Assembly: GCF_002443255.2 (NCBI RefSeq)
Contig: NW_019211457.1
Span: 29,141,479-29,205,478, forward strand
Direction of reading: 5' to 3'
Source: Varroa destructor
Lineage: Eukaryota > Arthropoda > Arachnida > Mesostigmata > Varroidae
DNA length: 64,000 bases
Below the pieces are notes generated by a model. The model was given only the letters and a program-made list of their open reading frames with translations, had not been told where the DNA came from and did no database searches. This document shows positions 52,118 to 64,000 of the stretch, piece by piece. The stretch's first letter is position 1. Every line of letters starts with the position of its first letter. A program made the translations under genes and the position numbers.

Positions 52118-52195
52118 AAGTGTGTCTCTGCTCGGGCGCGAGTCCAGGCTACAACGTGTCCCTAAGGTTAGCAACCTACTAAGCTATCACGGGAA
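52118..52195 (-). repeat. tRNA-derived SINE-like element, related to the one at 8.8 kb
   Basis: Minus strand has A-box-like TAGCTTAGTAGG and a degenerate B box (GGACTCGCGCC) 40-50 bases apart, then GAGACACACTTCG. This tail matches the 8.8-kb element at 12 of 13 bases, and the alignment continues with patchy identity (roughly 60-65%) across the B box. Confidence 0.4.
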
Positions 52196-52912
52196 CCTAC
52201 TTCTAGTCTTGTTCTATCGAAGCATCGAGTATATAAAAAATTTCTTTTGTAAATATCACAGTTGACTTTGTTCACGTATCATCTCTTTACAACTATATTT
52301 TCCTCAAGATTTCGTGTACATCTCAACTAGCACGGGTGGCTGTGTCAATCCTGAAGTTTTGTCTGTATCGTATTTTCGTACAGCTTTCGTGCGGGTAAAG
52401 GTGGCTGAAATGAGCATACCTTCCTTCAGATAGGAAAGCGCTGATTTTCTGTCCGACGAATGATGCTTGAATATCTCAGGCGGACCAGCTGTAGCCCCGC
52501 TCCAGCACGCAGGTAAGCTTTTTCCTGCTATTATCAGGACTTAAAGGAAAATATCAGTATACATGTGTGCGACGTCCAGGTCGCTTATTGAGAAGGTTGC
52601 AAAAAACACTAGCAAAGAGTCACTATTGGACTATCTTTCGCTGCACAATTTAATAAGAGGAACTAACAACATTCTTAGGTTTTTTTTTGCGGATTGAACG
52701 TGATGTATTTTTCAAGTATCCTAAAATGGATTAAAAGTATAAACTTTTAATTTGTTTCATACGTGCGAGTCTGAATTACCATATACTGCTCGACATAACT
52801 GCTAGCGCTCTCTAGCTAGAAGCAACTTATAATACAGAAAAATAATTATTAGAGTACAACTAAAGCTGTAATTAAAAATAAAATTGAGCATTACAAAGCC
52901 GGGTCGGCTCGA

Positions 52913-52963
52913 TTCCATCATTTTGTTTCCCCGTTCCATCATTTTGTTGTGTTTGTTTCCCCG
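52913..52963. repeat. Tandem duplication, 21 and 30 bases
   Basis: Two adjacent copies both begin TTCCATCATTTTGT and end TTTCCCCG (52913-52933 and 52934-52963); the second carries a 9-base insertion. Confidence 0.85.
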
Positions 52964-53541
52964 TGTACACAACTAGCATCTCTATCTTTTTTTTTTCCGT
53001 TTTTCTCGCATCACACTCCCTACAGTCGTTAAGCGGAATTAGATTTTAGAAATCTGCCCGAAAAAAAACTGTGCGCCAATTTCTCTCCAGACACACTTTC
53101 TGGTGTACAGATTATTTTTTTGCTAAAATATGTTGATATAGTGCATTGTATTAGCGAAGGAAGATTTTAACTAAATTCTAGCAGGTCAAAAGTTTCCGTG
53201 AAGCCAGAACTTAACAAATCCGAAACAACTAACAGTTGGTAGTCTTTGAGATCGGGCATTACACAAATTTGAACACTTACCTAGCAACCTTTGCGTTCTT
53301 CTATCTCACACAATCAACCAATATAAGCACGTTCTTATCATTTGATTTACTGCCCAAAGCTTTTGTGCACAGAAGTGATCACTGGCCGCATGTGCAAACT
53401 CGTGAATTTTCAACGTCTATTGACCCTAATCTAATAATAACACTTTTAACATCAACTGCACCTGTAATTAGCTCTAAGCTAATGTTGCTAAGGGTAGCAA
53501 ATATAAATACCAACAATACAATACTTTAATTTGTTCACTCG

Positions 53542-55672
53542 TCATCGGTCTTTATTGTCTGGTTTATTTTTGGGGCTAGATCTTTGGCTTTTTCTCTGTC
53601 CGTCCTTCTCATCGACGCTCAAATGACGAGTCAGTCCCAAATTATGTTTTTTGTTGGCATCGTCGCTTACACATACAAATATCTCAACGCCCGACGCTGC
53701 GGTTTCTCCGAAGATTCGTTCATAGCTAAGGTTTGGTTTGTTGCTCTGTGTGAAAACGCGATAAGCATAGGCTTGCATCGCCGTTGGATCGTTTACGGCC
53801 GGTTGTTTTTCGTGTGTATGAAGTGCGTTCCTGCAGGTCCTGTTGACTAGCACGCATGTCTGCCGCACGTTGATGTGTTAGAGATAAATTCGAAGTAAAT
53901 ATGTTAATTTGCTGGTGGCAGCAAACAAAATCGCAGTGAAAGTGAGGAGAAACAAGTACAAGAGGCAATTGCACGAGTCAACAGCTTGTATCGGCTTGTA
54001 ATCGTGGCTCCGTAAGCGAACGTGGGACGGACGCTTGTTCGCTAAGTTTAATTATGTACTTCAGATGCGTATCTTGTTAAATTAGCGAACAGTCACGGGT
54101 TCGAAGACGTCTGGCGCGTCCGGACAGTGTGAATGCGCTTGTTTTTCGCGCTAGACAGGCCTTGTTGTCCTAGTAGATTTTTTGGAACCAATAATAGATC
54201 ATCTGAAACAGTGAAGACTAGAGTAGTAATGGTAACAATAATAATCAAGAATAATGATCGTAGGTACACCGACGTCTGCGGCGTTGTGCCTATTTTCAAT
54301 GCAGCATGACGCAACACAACAGTAGCTGCGCTACGCGAGGCATCAGCGTTGTGAAGATGTCTAATCCATAGTTGTCTCGTTGGCAACATTTCTGTACCGC
54401 GAAATAGCACTCTATATTTTTTACGTAACACCTTTTATAGAATAAAAACAAGACAAAAACATCAGAGGTACAGCGCTACTAACGGGGACAATTCGAATAC
54501 TGGCATACTGCACCGCACGTACACCGGGTTTTTGATATTTGAATATTTTATCTGTGTTTCCCTTTATGTGGCTAGTGATGTTATAACATAATTTGAGCTT
54601 TTCTCCAATATTACCACGTACCGTCGACAAATAAAAGCGGCCTATAATAAATGACCGCCGTACGCTAATAATACAACAATTACCTAATTATGAATTTATT
54701 TAATGCTGTCCAATCATATGAAAAACTATTCGTCTATTTGTCCAGTGTTTGTATAGTATCGATGCGCTAGCTCTGCGTGAGCCTTCGCCGTACTGCATCA
54801 CGACTATGCCACTGATAACAATCCTCGATGTAGCCCCATCGGGCCAAGTTAAGGACGGCATTGCATAACACAGTCGGTCGTGCCAATAGGCGTTCTCAAT
54901 ATACTTTTTTAGCGGGCTGGACCACTTAATGTGCGGAACAGAGTGTGCTGAAGTCCGATCGAAGTACACCCGCTTGATAGAATTGCGCAGGAAAGGGAAG
55001 TGAGAGGCATATTATGAATGGCTAACGTCATTCTGCCATAACCAAAAGGTCGTAGCCAAAGGAAACTAAAACAAACAGCAGAATCCTAGCTGCTAACTAC
55101 CTGATTCGTATTCGAAAACAGGAAAATTCACTTGTCCTTCGGGTCCTTTTCAGTGCAAGACATTTACTTTGGCAGCAACAGCCTTTTTGTGAGTAGATAC
55201 TGTTGACGTCATATTAAGTTGATGTGATTATTATTGATTTAATAGTCCTCCATTTTACTTCGCCAGATCAGAGCTCAACCGGAACGAACGTAATTGAGGC
55301 GGACTAATTGCTTTTGGTAAATTGCATGTGTTTTGGGCATCAGCTGGAAGTCCAGGGCAACGGTGAGGAATCAAGAGTTTATTTTAGCATTTGTAGGCGT
55401 ATGAAACATGTCTCATAATAACCAAAGTAACGTAAATAGTCACACTTTAGTCAAGACTAAGCTTTGGAGATACGCTTGCTACATTCGCGGCAAGTAGAGC
55501 AGAGGGAATGAAAACGGTTTTGCAAAAAGACACAGGATAACAGGCAAAGTGGGTGCAGCAAAATACCCACTATACCAGGATAGAACATCTGGCGAACACG
55601 TCTTGTATGATATGCTTTGAATAGATAGAATGGATTTATCCCGCGTAAATCAGCAGCTATGGTAAAGCACAC
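53542..55672 (-). CDS. Group of exon-like minus-strand frames, product unknown
   Basis: Several open frames with balanced codon composition lie on the minus strand: 55672-55457 (hydrophobic stretch then three Cys near the end), 54969-54700 (open upstream to about 55010; contains VPHIKWSSPLKKYIENAYW), 54431-54093 (hydrophobic FLIIIVTITTLVFTV followed by a Lys/Arg-rich tail) and 53868-53542 (ends in a charged tail, KSQRSSPKNKPDNKDR). I could not link them by consistent splice sites, and a second frame competes over 53726-53974. They may be exons of one membrane protein gene or chance frames. Confidence 0.15.
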
Positions 55673-56084
55673 GCATCATTATGATAGCAATACTACACGA
55701 GACAATTCCAGTTTTTTTTTTCAATACTAATAGTTTGCGTATGTTTTTTTCTTGGTAGCGAGATATTTTGGGAAAATACTTATAGCTTTGTTTTTGCATC
55801 TTATTACGTGGAAATTGGACCGTGATCTGTCACACGTGTTTAAGGAAGCCTTTTTATGATTTGACGAGAATCAGTTCATACGTTTAGGCATACGTAAACA
55901 AAATCGACCAGCTAACGCCGCTCAGATCGCTTAATCGTGCTATTTTATTATTATTATATTATATAACCATTATAGGTTAATGTCTGGTAAAAACGTTCTT
56001 TCTGCTAAGTGATTCCTACGCTTAGCCGGACGCCCAAATGTGTCCAAAACAATCCATACTAAGTCAACGTTATTTATTTGCTTA

Positions 56085-56158
56085 GTCACACTTATCGTGT
56101 GGCACATGCCGTTGGCGGGACTTGAACCAGCCTAAATCAACCATTTACTAATCATGGA
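56085..56158 (-). repeat. tRNA-like / SINE-like sequence
   Basis: Minus strand reads an A-box-like TGATTAGTAAATGG and, about 30 bases on, a B box GGTTCAAGTCC followed by CGCC. It does not complete a cloverleaf. Confidence 0.35.
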
Positions 56159-57871
56159 CCTTAAGGGAAGAATTGAGGTTCAGTCGGTGATTATCTCGGC
56201 AGAAACGATTCCACGCGTCGAGGTTGAGTTTCACGCTCGACCCTTAACGGTGCCAAGCATACTTAGGCTGCATTGCTCAAACCCTCTTGAAAAAGAAAGC
56301 ACTATAATACGTCAAAGAAAAAAACAAAGAAGAGTTTTACCGGACTACAAAAAATGGCCCGCTTCATATAAATGAGTCAGAGAAAATAAGGCAGCTATCT
56401 GCTCCTATTCGTTCACTATTACTTTTGAGTGACAGGCGTTACGCGATCTTATTCCACGAGGTTCCACAGATTATTAAGGGTCAGCGGCGCTTATTCGTCA
56501 TTTTTTTTGTAGCGAGATAAAGAAGGACACGTCTTGTGATAATTAATTATTGGCTGTTACTATCTAATCATCGTGACGACTAACGGCGGTCAAGCGCGGG
56601 TATGAGATGGACTCAAACAAGGAGACCAAAAACCTGTTCGTTTATTGTTCGTTACTGTGCACCTGTTGCGCCTCGAGTGGCATAAAAAGCCAACTTTTAC
56701 AATCGACGAATTGAGTGTTGACAGTCACAGACTCCACAACGATGTCAACTTCATCTTTATGCTAGTTGATGTCGACGCAGTCGATCTCGGCCGGCGCACG
56801 ATGTGGGGCCCACCTGACGTTTATTGCTAGATTGAACTTTTATCCAGATTCCGTTACTTTTTACGTTCCATGACGTACAGATGGCCGGCGAATAAAAAAC
56901 GCTACCAAATATCAGCCACTTTTCCAGCTGATCAGTGGACAATAAAAATTCGTTTATTTTACTCGCGAAGCTCTACCGCAAGGCTTCTCTATCTTCCGTT
57001 CCCGCCGTGACGATTTCCTACGCGAATTGTTCAACCATTACCAAGTGGTACAAGTCCGATATATTGACAGTTGGTTAGCCAGATCGATGTCAGCGAGTCT
57101 TGAACGGGTGAGTCTAGTAAACGGTGTTCGGTGTCGTCGCAGTTGCTTCAAGCTAGCTATCGAGCACCACAGATTCATCGGCCATTGCTGCTATTACAAC
57201 CAACGATAGCGTGATTGAGCCGACCAGCAGCTGGTAAACTGTCGAAGATATAATCTAGTAAAACACTTATTGAAGAAGAAAATAGAGCATTCCTTTCCGA
57301 AAGGTGCATGTTAGCCGTAAACCGAAGAGCGAATTGTATACGAATTGGTGCCCCGCCTGCCCCTCCTTGCTATCCGGGCGTTCAATGCACCGACCTACTC
57401 GTAAAGACCCTACGCATCTGACATGATGGCGCTTCGTGGCGTGATTAAGTGACGAACAATCGATGGCCCATACGATAGAAAAACGAAGGCAAAAAGGAAT
57501 AAGCCTCGACAAAAATTAGATGATGAACAACAGCGCAAATGAGCAACAGGAGAACAATTGGAAAAAACGGGAGATTATTAGGTCAGGGGACCAATTTTTT
57601 TTCCGTTGGTGCGTGTTTGTTAAGCCCCCGCTTGTAGCAGGCTGGTGTTTAATGAGAGCGAGAGAAAGAGATTTTAATTAGAATAGCTAAATGAAAGTTT
57701 CACTGAATTCGCCGATCAATGCAGTGAAGAGATGATTAGTATTCTTTATAGTAAGCGTGATCTACTACAGCTAATCGCATTGTTAAGCGGCCATTGGTGC
57801 GTACTATTGAGTGAAAGACGAGCGATGACATAATGTCGGATCCATACAATGTAATATAGGATATGCCTTTG

Positions 57872-57900
57872 CTAAAATTGGCTATCGTCTAAAATTGGCT
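57872..57900. repeat. 12-base direct repeat
   Basis: CTAAAATTGGCT occurs at 57872-57883 and 57889-57900, separated by five bases. Confidence 0.85.
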
Positions 57901-60240
57901 CAATCTGACGGAAGATTATCGACAAAATGAAATTTTACCGCTTTTTGAGGCATATATTTTGAAAGGAAAAGTAAAAAACGAAGCATTTCCGGTATAATAT
58001 AATCTCGACGACAACGCATTGTGCGCCAGCCAATATCTATGGCTGATTTTCAGTTTGGCTAACAATAGATATGGAAGGTGATATGCACAATGGCATCAAA
58101 TTTATCGCCAATGCCCTGAAAGCGAAAGCCGCGTGCTGTTGCGGAGGGGCGGGGGGGCTTTTGGGGAAAGGCCGGCCAATGGCCTTTTTCGTGGACGCTG
58201 TTAGAGACAGCGAAGTACGATTTAAGTTAGTGTGCAAACGTATTCGCGGTAGACCTTTATCTTCTTTCATATATGTGTAAGCCTTTCAGCGGCAGTGGGA
58301 GAATTGAACAATAATTTAGACATGGCGGCCCCTCTAGACATGCTTTGTCTTGTCGAAGGGGGGCTTTCTTTAGCAGCCAAGGTCACAGCTTCTAGGGACG
58401 CCTTGAACGGCGCATCGCCATAACTTCCATGCAAATAAGTGCACAGGCCCGAATTACCACTTGCTATTGTGGCGCCGAGTAAAGCTAATGATTATGTTGT
58501 ATTTGAGCAAATCGTGACGTCAGCATGTATCGAAATACGAAGGCGTTTTGCCGAGTAGAGGTCTTACGTTTTTAGCTCGAATAAAAGTATAAGCTATGAA
58601 ATAGAAAATTATTCATTGGCAAATGTGCGCCTTTCAGATTTAGCTATGAACATATAATGGATAATTTCATGAATCATAGTTTAGAAATTGCTGTCGTTCT
58701 GCGTTCTGACGAAGACTTCACATGGCCTATGTTTGTATTTGTATGGTTCTTAGGCTAAAAGAGAGGTTGGTTTGCCCAGATTGATTTATGGTACACTAGT
58801 CTGTTAGGCGGAGTACGATAGAGCTTCGTGAAGCTGAACGACTTGGGACGTGGCGTTCTTTAGACCATACTCAAGTGTAATCTTCTAGGTGCGGATTAAA
58901 AGGAATCCCAATCCAGCTTCGTTCGTGTATCAGCTCCGCGTGCTTATTCTCTCTCGATGTTGTGCTTCGTTTCCCATCTTCCCATCTGTGCGCCGACAGA
59001 CGTATAGCACATTCTAACATTTCGACTATATGTAATTATTTTCATATTATTATTGAGTTTATAATTACTTTTTACGCTTTTAGCAATCGTTATTTGTAGT
59101 CATGAGTGAGAACAGGTGGCAGGTCGCTGTCTCCCTTCGTAACCGTTCATTCATGAATGCCCGAACAGACGAGTTAACTTAATATGGGTTACAAGGTCAC
59201 TTAGACTTAACATTATTTCATATAATATGTGACTTGCGTTTTTACAGATCTCCCGCACAAGACCTTGCTATTATCTTCCTGTTAATTCATAAACGAACGA
59301 GCAGTAGACAGCGGAAATACAGATCTGTGCGCATGTAGCTTCACGGGCAAGCCCTAGTATCACATGCTGCCTAACACATGCAACCTGAAAAGTAAAAACT
59401 GAAAGCTTTATAATAATGATGATATATGAGGTAGGAAAACGGGTACAATTTACTTCGCGAGAACTTCCTCATCCGCGCACTTGATTCCGTGATGATCTAT
59501 TACCTGAGCCACATTTTTTCCAAGCGGGCTAAAAGTTAGTTGGAATAAAAGTAAATTTATGTTCATAGTTTGTAACTAAATGTTACTTACTCACTGGTTT
59601 CTATTAGTGCCATTGCACCCGTGTAAATACCAGTTGTTTATATACATAAAACAGCGCAGAAATTTGCTGCGGTTTGACCCTGTTTCGAACGCCGACCATA
59701 AAACTACGTGAATTTTGCTTTCGAGAAATCGCTACTTCGGACATAATGCTTAGCATACGTGCAACGAGCTTACGCCAGCCGATACATTAAAGGGCCGCTT
59801 AAACGAAAATTGCGACACATAACAATGGGTCGCGCTTACAATACGGAACACGTATAGGTACTTCATTCACGGATACGGTGTGAAGACCACAGCTGATTAA
59901 ATTGACAGTTTCGGGAATGATGGGGTGCAACTCTCTGTGCATCTAAGTACGCAGATCAATCTATAATACCAGCGATAAGTGGGCTTATTAATGTAATTGC
60001 ACACTACGCTGGCGAAATATCAGTCGGCTACAATCCCATCACCACCAACAAGGCAGTAAATTCGAGAAAGTTCCAGCTAACGCCTTACTACACAAATGGT
60101 ACTATATTGCCAGCAGTTTATCATAAAAAATAATAGTGACCTAGCGAGTTAGACGTCGATTGGCTACAAGTAGAAGCTCACGTTTGACGGAGTCAGCCGC
60201 AAGGTTAAGCGACAGATAACTGTTAACATTTACGTCACGT

Positions 60241-60257
60241 TTATATATATATATATA
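60241..60257. repeat. Short (TA)n run
   Basis: Short TA dinucleotide run in non-coding DNA; a similar one is at 15614-15626. Confidence 0.85.
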
Positions 60258-60830
60258 CGAATTTTATACTCATATTGCAATCTAGGCGGTCTATTTGGTA
60301 TCGTTTGCAATCATTTAGCAACAGTCTATGCCAGGTCGTACCTATCTGTGATAATAAGTTAACAACTATGGGAACGCTGGGTGCGTCACATAGAATTTCC
60401 TCACTCTCAACAACGTCTCTAGTAACTGTTGCGTAGAATGACTCTACTATCAACAGGTTCCCTGGCGTTCTTCAAACGCGGCTTCAAAACCTTCTCCAGT
60501 GTCCAGTTTTGTCATTACGATCGGCTGATTAGCAATGTTCTCTTCATAATGGGTTAAATGTTTGATTCTTCGCTACGTCCGACCGGATCGAACGACAAAC
60601 CCCAGACAGATCTCGTTTGGTAACTATATCACTTGGCCGAAGATGCTAGTGTTGTTGGGCTTACCCACCCACTCGACAGAAGCTTAGGCAATTTGTCTTT
60701 TTTACTCGTCCAACCGCTTTGATCATTCAACGTACTGCGTTCATATCAATGATTTCATGTGTGTATTAAGTAAAATCAATAAGTGGTTTCAGAAAGGATC
60801 TACACGCGATTCATATAGGGACCGTTATAC

Positions 60831-60856
60831 GCAGGCAGGCAGGCAGGCAGGCAGGC
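60831..60856. repeat. (GCAG)n microsatellite, 26 bases
   Basis: Perfect tetranucleotide repeat in non-coding DNA. Confidence 0.97.
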
Positions 60857-60976
60857 GCATATGTGACGCTCAATTAAAAGTAGTTTTTCACATGAAAATT
60901 AATAATTGTATCTTTATGTTGCAGCGGTATAGGTAATAGCTAATAATAAATTCGATTTGATAATTTCACGTTTAAT

Positions 60977-61015
60977 AAATAATACCGAAGAAGTCCGAAA
61001 ATAATACCGAAGAAG
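60977..61015. repeat. 17-base direct repeat
   Basis: AAATAATACCGAAGAAG occurs at 60977-60993 and again at 60999-61015. Confidence 0.9.
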
Positions 61016-63936
61016 GGTTGTATTTCGGTGAGTTGACGGCGTACGTTTCCAACAAAAACTAAACACAGTGATCACTCTTAGTATTAAACGTACGTCCCAC
61101 TTGCTCCAACGTGTATGTTTCTTATAAAAACAACCTATTCCATCAATGATGTTCTAAATGTTCATCGTATACCAGTGCTGATCGTCGAGTATTTGTCCAG
61201 TTTTTTTTTTAATCCATTTCATATTTTCTCTCCATCTTGCTTAACTATTTTATTCAATTAAATTTATTACGGGTTGTTCGCGGTGCTTTCTCTGCCATTC
61301 TGACTGATACTGTGGCACGCTTTCCTGTTTCGGTCCGTTTCAGGTCATGACAGTTTCACGATGTTAAAAAAACTTCCGCGCACATCTCGAATCGCCTCGC
61401 CTCAGACAAATAAACGAGGGTAGTTTTTACCTCTTATTTCAAATCGTATTTCCTTGTTTATTTGGCAATAGCGATAGCCGACTGGGAGTAAACACCGGTA
61501 CAAATTCTATTCTATCGACTGTTGCGGATACTACGAGTGATGCCCATCTGGAATAAGCAGCTGGCCCCTTATGACGTTGTTTTTTTTCACAATGTTTATG
61601 TTGGGTTTACGTTCCACGATCATACAGGCCTATACCCTCCCACAAGGGTTCGCAGCCGTACGAAGCTGCTATCGACCCACTTGAGTTGACAGGCGATAAG
61701 GGTCCTGTCGTTGAGATCGCTGATGCTTTCTTGAAATCGTGTGCATGCGCTGTGTGTCTTTGTGTGCGTTTATTTTGTATGTTCAGTAAACTTACTATAT
61801 TTTCATCCTTTAAAAGGCTTAGAGTATTTTTTCAATAACCACAGTATTACAGTGTCGATCAATACGGCAGTCGTAAGCCGGTATCAACAATCCAGGAAAC
61901 CTACGAATCGAACCTCGAAAAAAAAATTGGTATCCGGTCAACATCTATTTACTTCTATTTGATCGCGTTTGGTTAAAATAATAATAATAATAGTACCAAC
62001 AAAAAAAAATCATGACAGAGACGTTAACGAAACGGTGAAGGCCCCTAAATAGGTACTTACTGGGAAAGTCTCCTGATACTTTAAGAGTCTCCACGTTACT
62101 TTTTTCTTAATTCCTATTTTTGCTACATGTTACTCTCCTGCTACCTTAACAGATTGAAAATAACGACTTTTGGACTTTTTAAAACTGTTAAAAGACGTCC
62201 TCCCCATCCCGTATAAATTTAAAGGAAAACAAAGAGCAGTAACTTAAAAACGAAAGGGTCCTTGGGCATTCATTTTATCCGCATGTTCTCTTTCAAGTAC
62301 GAATCCTGATAAATGAAGCAAGCAGTTACTGCATGGTAAACTGCTTGTTGTCTTTTCGAAAATTAAAAGGCTATCTTGTTAAACAACACGTGATCGACTC
62401 TCCACCAGTAGAACCAATTGCGGCGGTCAGCCACCACATGGCTGCTTAGCTGGCTTCGTCGTCCAGAGATCTGTTTTGTAAGAGCGAAAATAATGATCGC
62501 AAAGCACACAAAGCTTACGTCTTGGGGGTTTTCGTCGTTGGGTCTATCCATGGGCTTGTTTTCGATGCGTTTGTATTACACTTGAACTTATACCGTCACT
62601 TGACCTCATCTCCTCATTCGACAGTCATTCATCTTCTGCCTTCTTACCGCCGTCATGCTGAAGATGAAATCAGTGGATGTCTCGCATCGTTAAATGAGCT
62701 CGTGCAACTCGAACGGCGCTCGTATACGTCGGGGCGACGGCCCCAGCAACGTAGCGATCTAACTGACGTTGCCGTGGCCAATGCATGACAATGTTGATGC
62801 CATGACCAAAGGAAAACTAATGCTGTTGTTACTTAATAGTGATACGTAATGCAATAATAATAACAACATGATTTATCTACAGGTGTAGACAGAGAGTCAT
62901 TGTGTTCGCTTATAATTTTCGCGATTTCCGCCTCTTCGTTGAACGCTTAATCGTAACGGGCTGCATTACGCCGTCGCTGAACTGCAATAGTGAATAAGAT
63001 AGCAGCGCACAGGTGTGTACAGTGTGTACAACGGCGAAGGTGTGCTTGCTATAAATGTCTGTAAGATCAAGCTCAATGTAAACTACAATACAAAATTTTG
63101 ACTAATAGGCGACTAATAGACATGAATAGATAACAAGGTATACGTGATACCTTTATCTAGCTATGGTAAAGTCTGTTTGGTGTTAACTTCTATCACAACT
63201 CTCCTATTAAACCCGTCTGTTATATAATACAATGGACAATCTAATTGGCTAGCGCTTATTATTGCCCTATTATGTCACATCCTTTTCTTCGTACATGTAT
63301 TTTTTCAAATTAATAAATCTGTCATTTACTAAGAGTAATGCAGCCTTATCGTTAGTCTTAACGCTAAGAAGACTCGCAGTGGATAGATTATGTAACCATT
63401 ATCGACACGGCCAACTTGCAAAGATGATTTCTTCATCGCGTTTTCGGACCATTTACTCTATTGGCCATTGTGCAGTTTATGCATTGTTGTGATTACGTCA
63501 AACTCTTCTTGAGTCAAAATAAAGAACGCTAGCATATCTTAGAAAAAAAAATATATTGTGCTTTAGTCAACAGAGATATTTTATGGAAGCAAGCGTACTA
63601 ACACATGTGGTGTATTCTATTCGTGTCACATGAATTGTAGGTAAGGCCTTTATAGGCCACGATTTGACTTAAATCTCTATTGAAGGGCTTGCATCAGTTT
63701 AGATAATAAAATTAAATAACTGTCCGATATACGGCCGTTCACCCCAAGTTATCTGTCAACCTGTAGATGATACAAACAGAATAATAAGAAAATAATTCAT
63801 TTAGAAAGCTCATTTTCATTTTGGTTTTCTTTTTGCGCCCAACCGGTACCATAAGTTGATGTAGGTAGATATCAATGTTGCGTCGAACGCCTGTCAAGCT
63901 ATTCACCAGTAAAGCTAGAATATATGTACTTACTTG

Positions 63937-64000
63937 TGGCTGTAACGCATGCCAAGACGATTTACAAGACGACGCGCGCGAAAAGCATGCGATATCGCGT
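63937..64000 (-). CDS. Possible partial exon at the window edge, product unknown
   Basis: A minus-strand donor CACAA/GTAAGT follows an open frame entering from beyond the window edge that reads AFRARRLVNRLGMRYSH. A second frame is also open, so neither product nor frame is certain. Confidence 0.15.

Larger units (their letters stand above)
46870..53541. other. AT-rich region downstream of RPF1, no gene seen
   Basis: Contains the assembly gap, one mariner fragment, the three-copy 72-base repeat and one SINE-like element. Frames at 49644-50226 overlap repeat copies and are probably not genes. Confidence 0.45.
55673..63936. other. Region without a recognised gene
   Basis: Short frames only. 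The one at 62522-62788 plus is open for 88 codons but has no ATG near its start (it begins at TTG). Microsatellites and short direct repeats are listed separately. Confidence 0.4.

Noticed and set aside
58071..58280. 69-codon plus-strand frame around a G-rich run
   Set aside because: The middle is a low-complexity Cys/Gly stretch from GGGGCGGGG-type sequence; no homology or splice evidence.
62522..62788. 88-codon plus-strand frame
   Set aside because: Starts at TTG with no ATG near the beginning, no clear acceptor, no recognised domain.
1..64000. CRISPR array, rRNA genes, bacterial operons
   Set aside because: No regularly spaced repeats of suitable length, no rRNA-like sequence, and spliced eukaryotic genes throughout the identified region.

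Overview
The window is eukaryotic nuclear DNA, AT-rich overall, with spliced genes, GT-AG introns from about 180 bases to 8.4 kb, microsatellites, decayed transposon pieces and one 100-base assembly gap. Gene content (an SAMHD1-type dNTPase, RPF1, TRAPPC5), sparse gene density and intron sizes fit an invertebrate, probably an arthropod. A mite or other chelicerate is my best guess, but the window alone does not prove it.

Only 31.9-46.9 kb holds genes I can identify. TRAPPC5 (minus strand, five coding exons, 33802 down to 31934) and RPF1 (plus strand, five coding exons, 34737 to 46833) stand head to head, 934 bases apart, and probably share a divergent promoter region. RPF1 intron 2 is 8.4 kb long and contains on the opposite strand a nearly intronless SAMHD1-like dNTP triphosphohydrolase (38706 down to 37110): a seven-codon first exon, a 232-base intron and one long exon carrying the whole HD domain. 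All three reading frames were rebuilt exon by exon, with matching splice phases and recognisable conserved motifs. They serve unrelated housekeeping roles: vesicle tethering (TRAPP), 60S ribosome assembly (RPF1) and dNTP pool control (SAMHD1).

The left part (1-31.9 kb) has no gene I can name. It has a GC-richer, trinucleotide-rich stretch near 5.5-8.4 kb and several exon-like open frames bounded by good splice signals. The most convincing is a symmetric phase 1-1 cysteine-rich exon on the minus strand at 22560-22715; another candidate is a two-exon frame at 27.75-28.4 kb. The right part (46.9-64 kb) is mainly AT-rich non-coding DNA with repeats and a group of unassigned minus-strand frames at 53.5-55.7 kb.

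Repeats include two decayed mariner-type transposase N-termini, tRNA-derived SINE-like elements (two clearly related), a dispersed 72-base repeat seen three times, a perfect 22-bp inverted repeat and several microsatellites. No CRISPR array, rRNA gene or convincing functional tRNA gene was seen.
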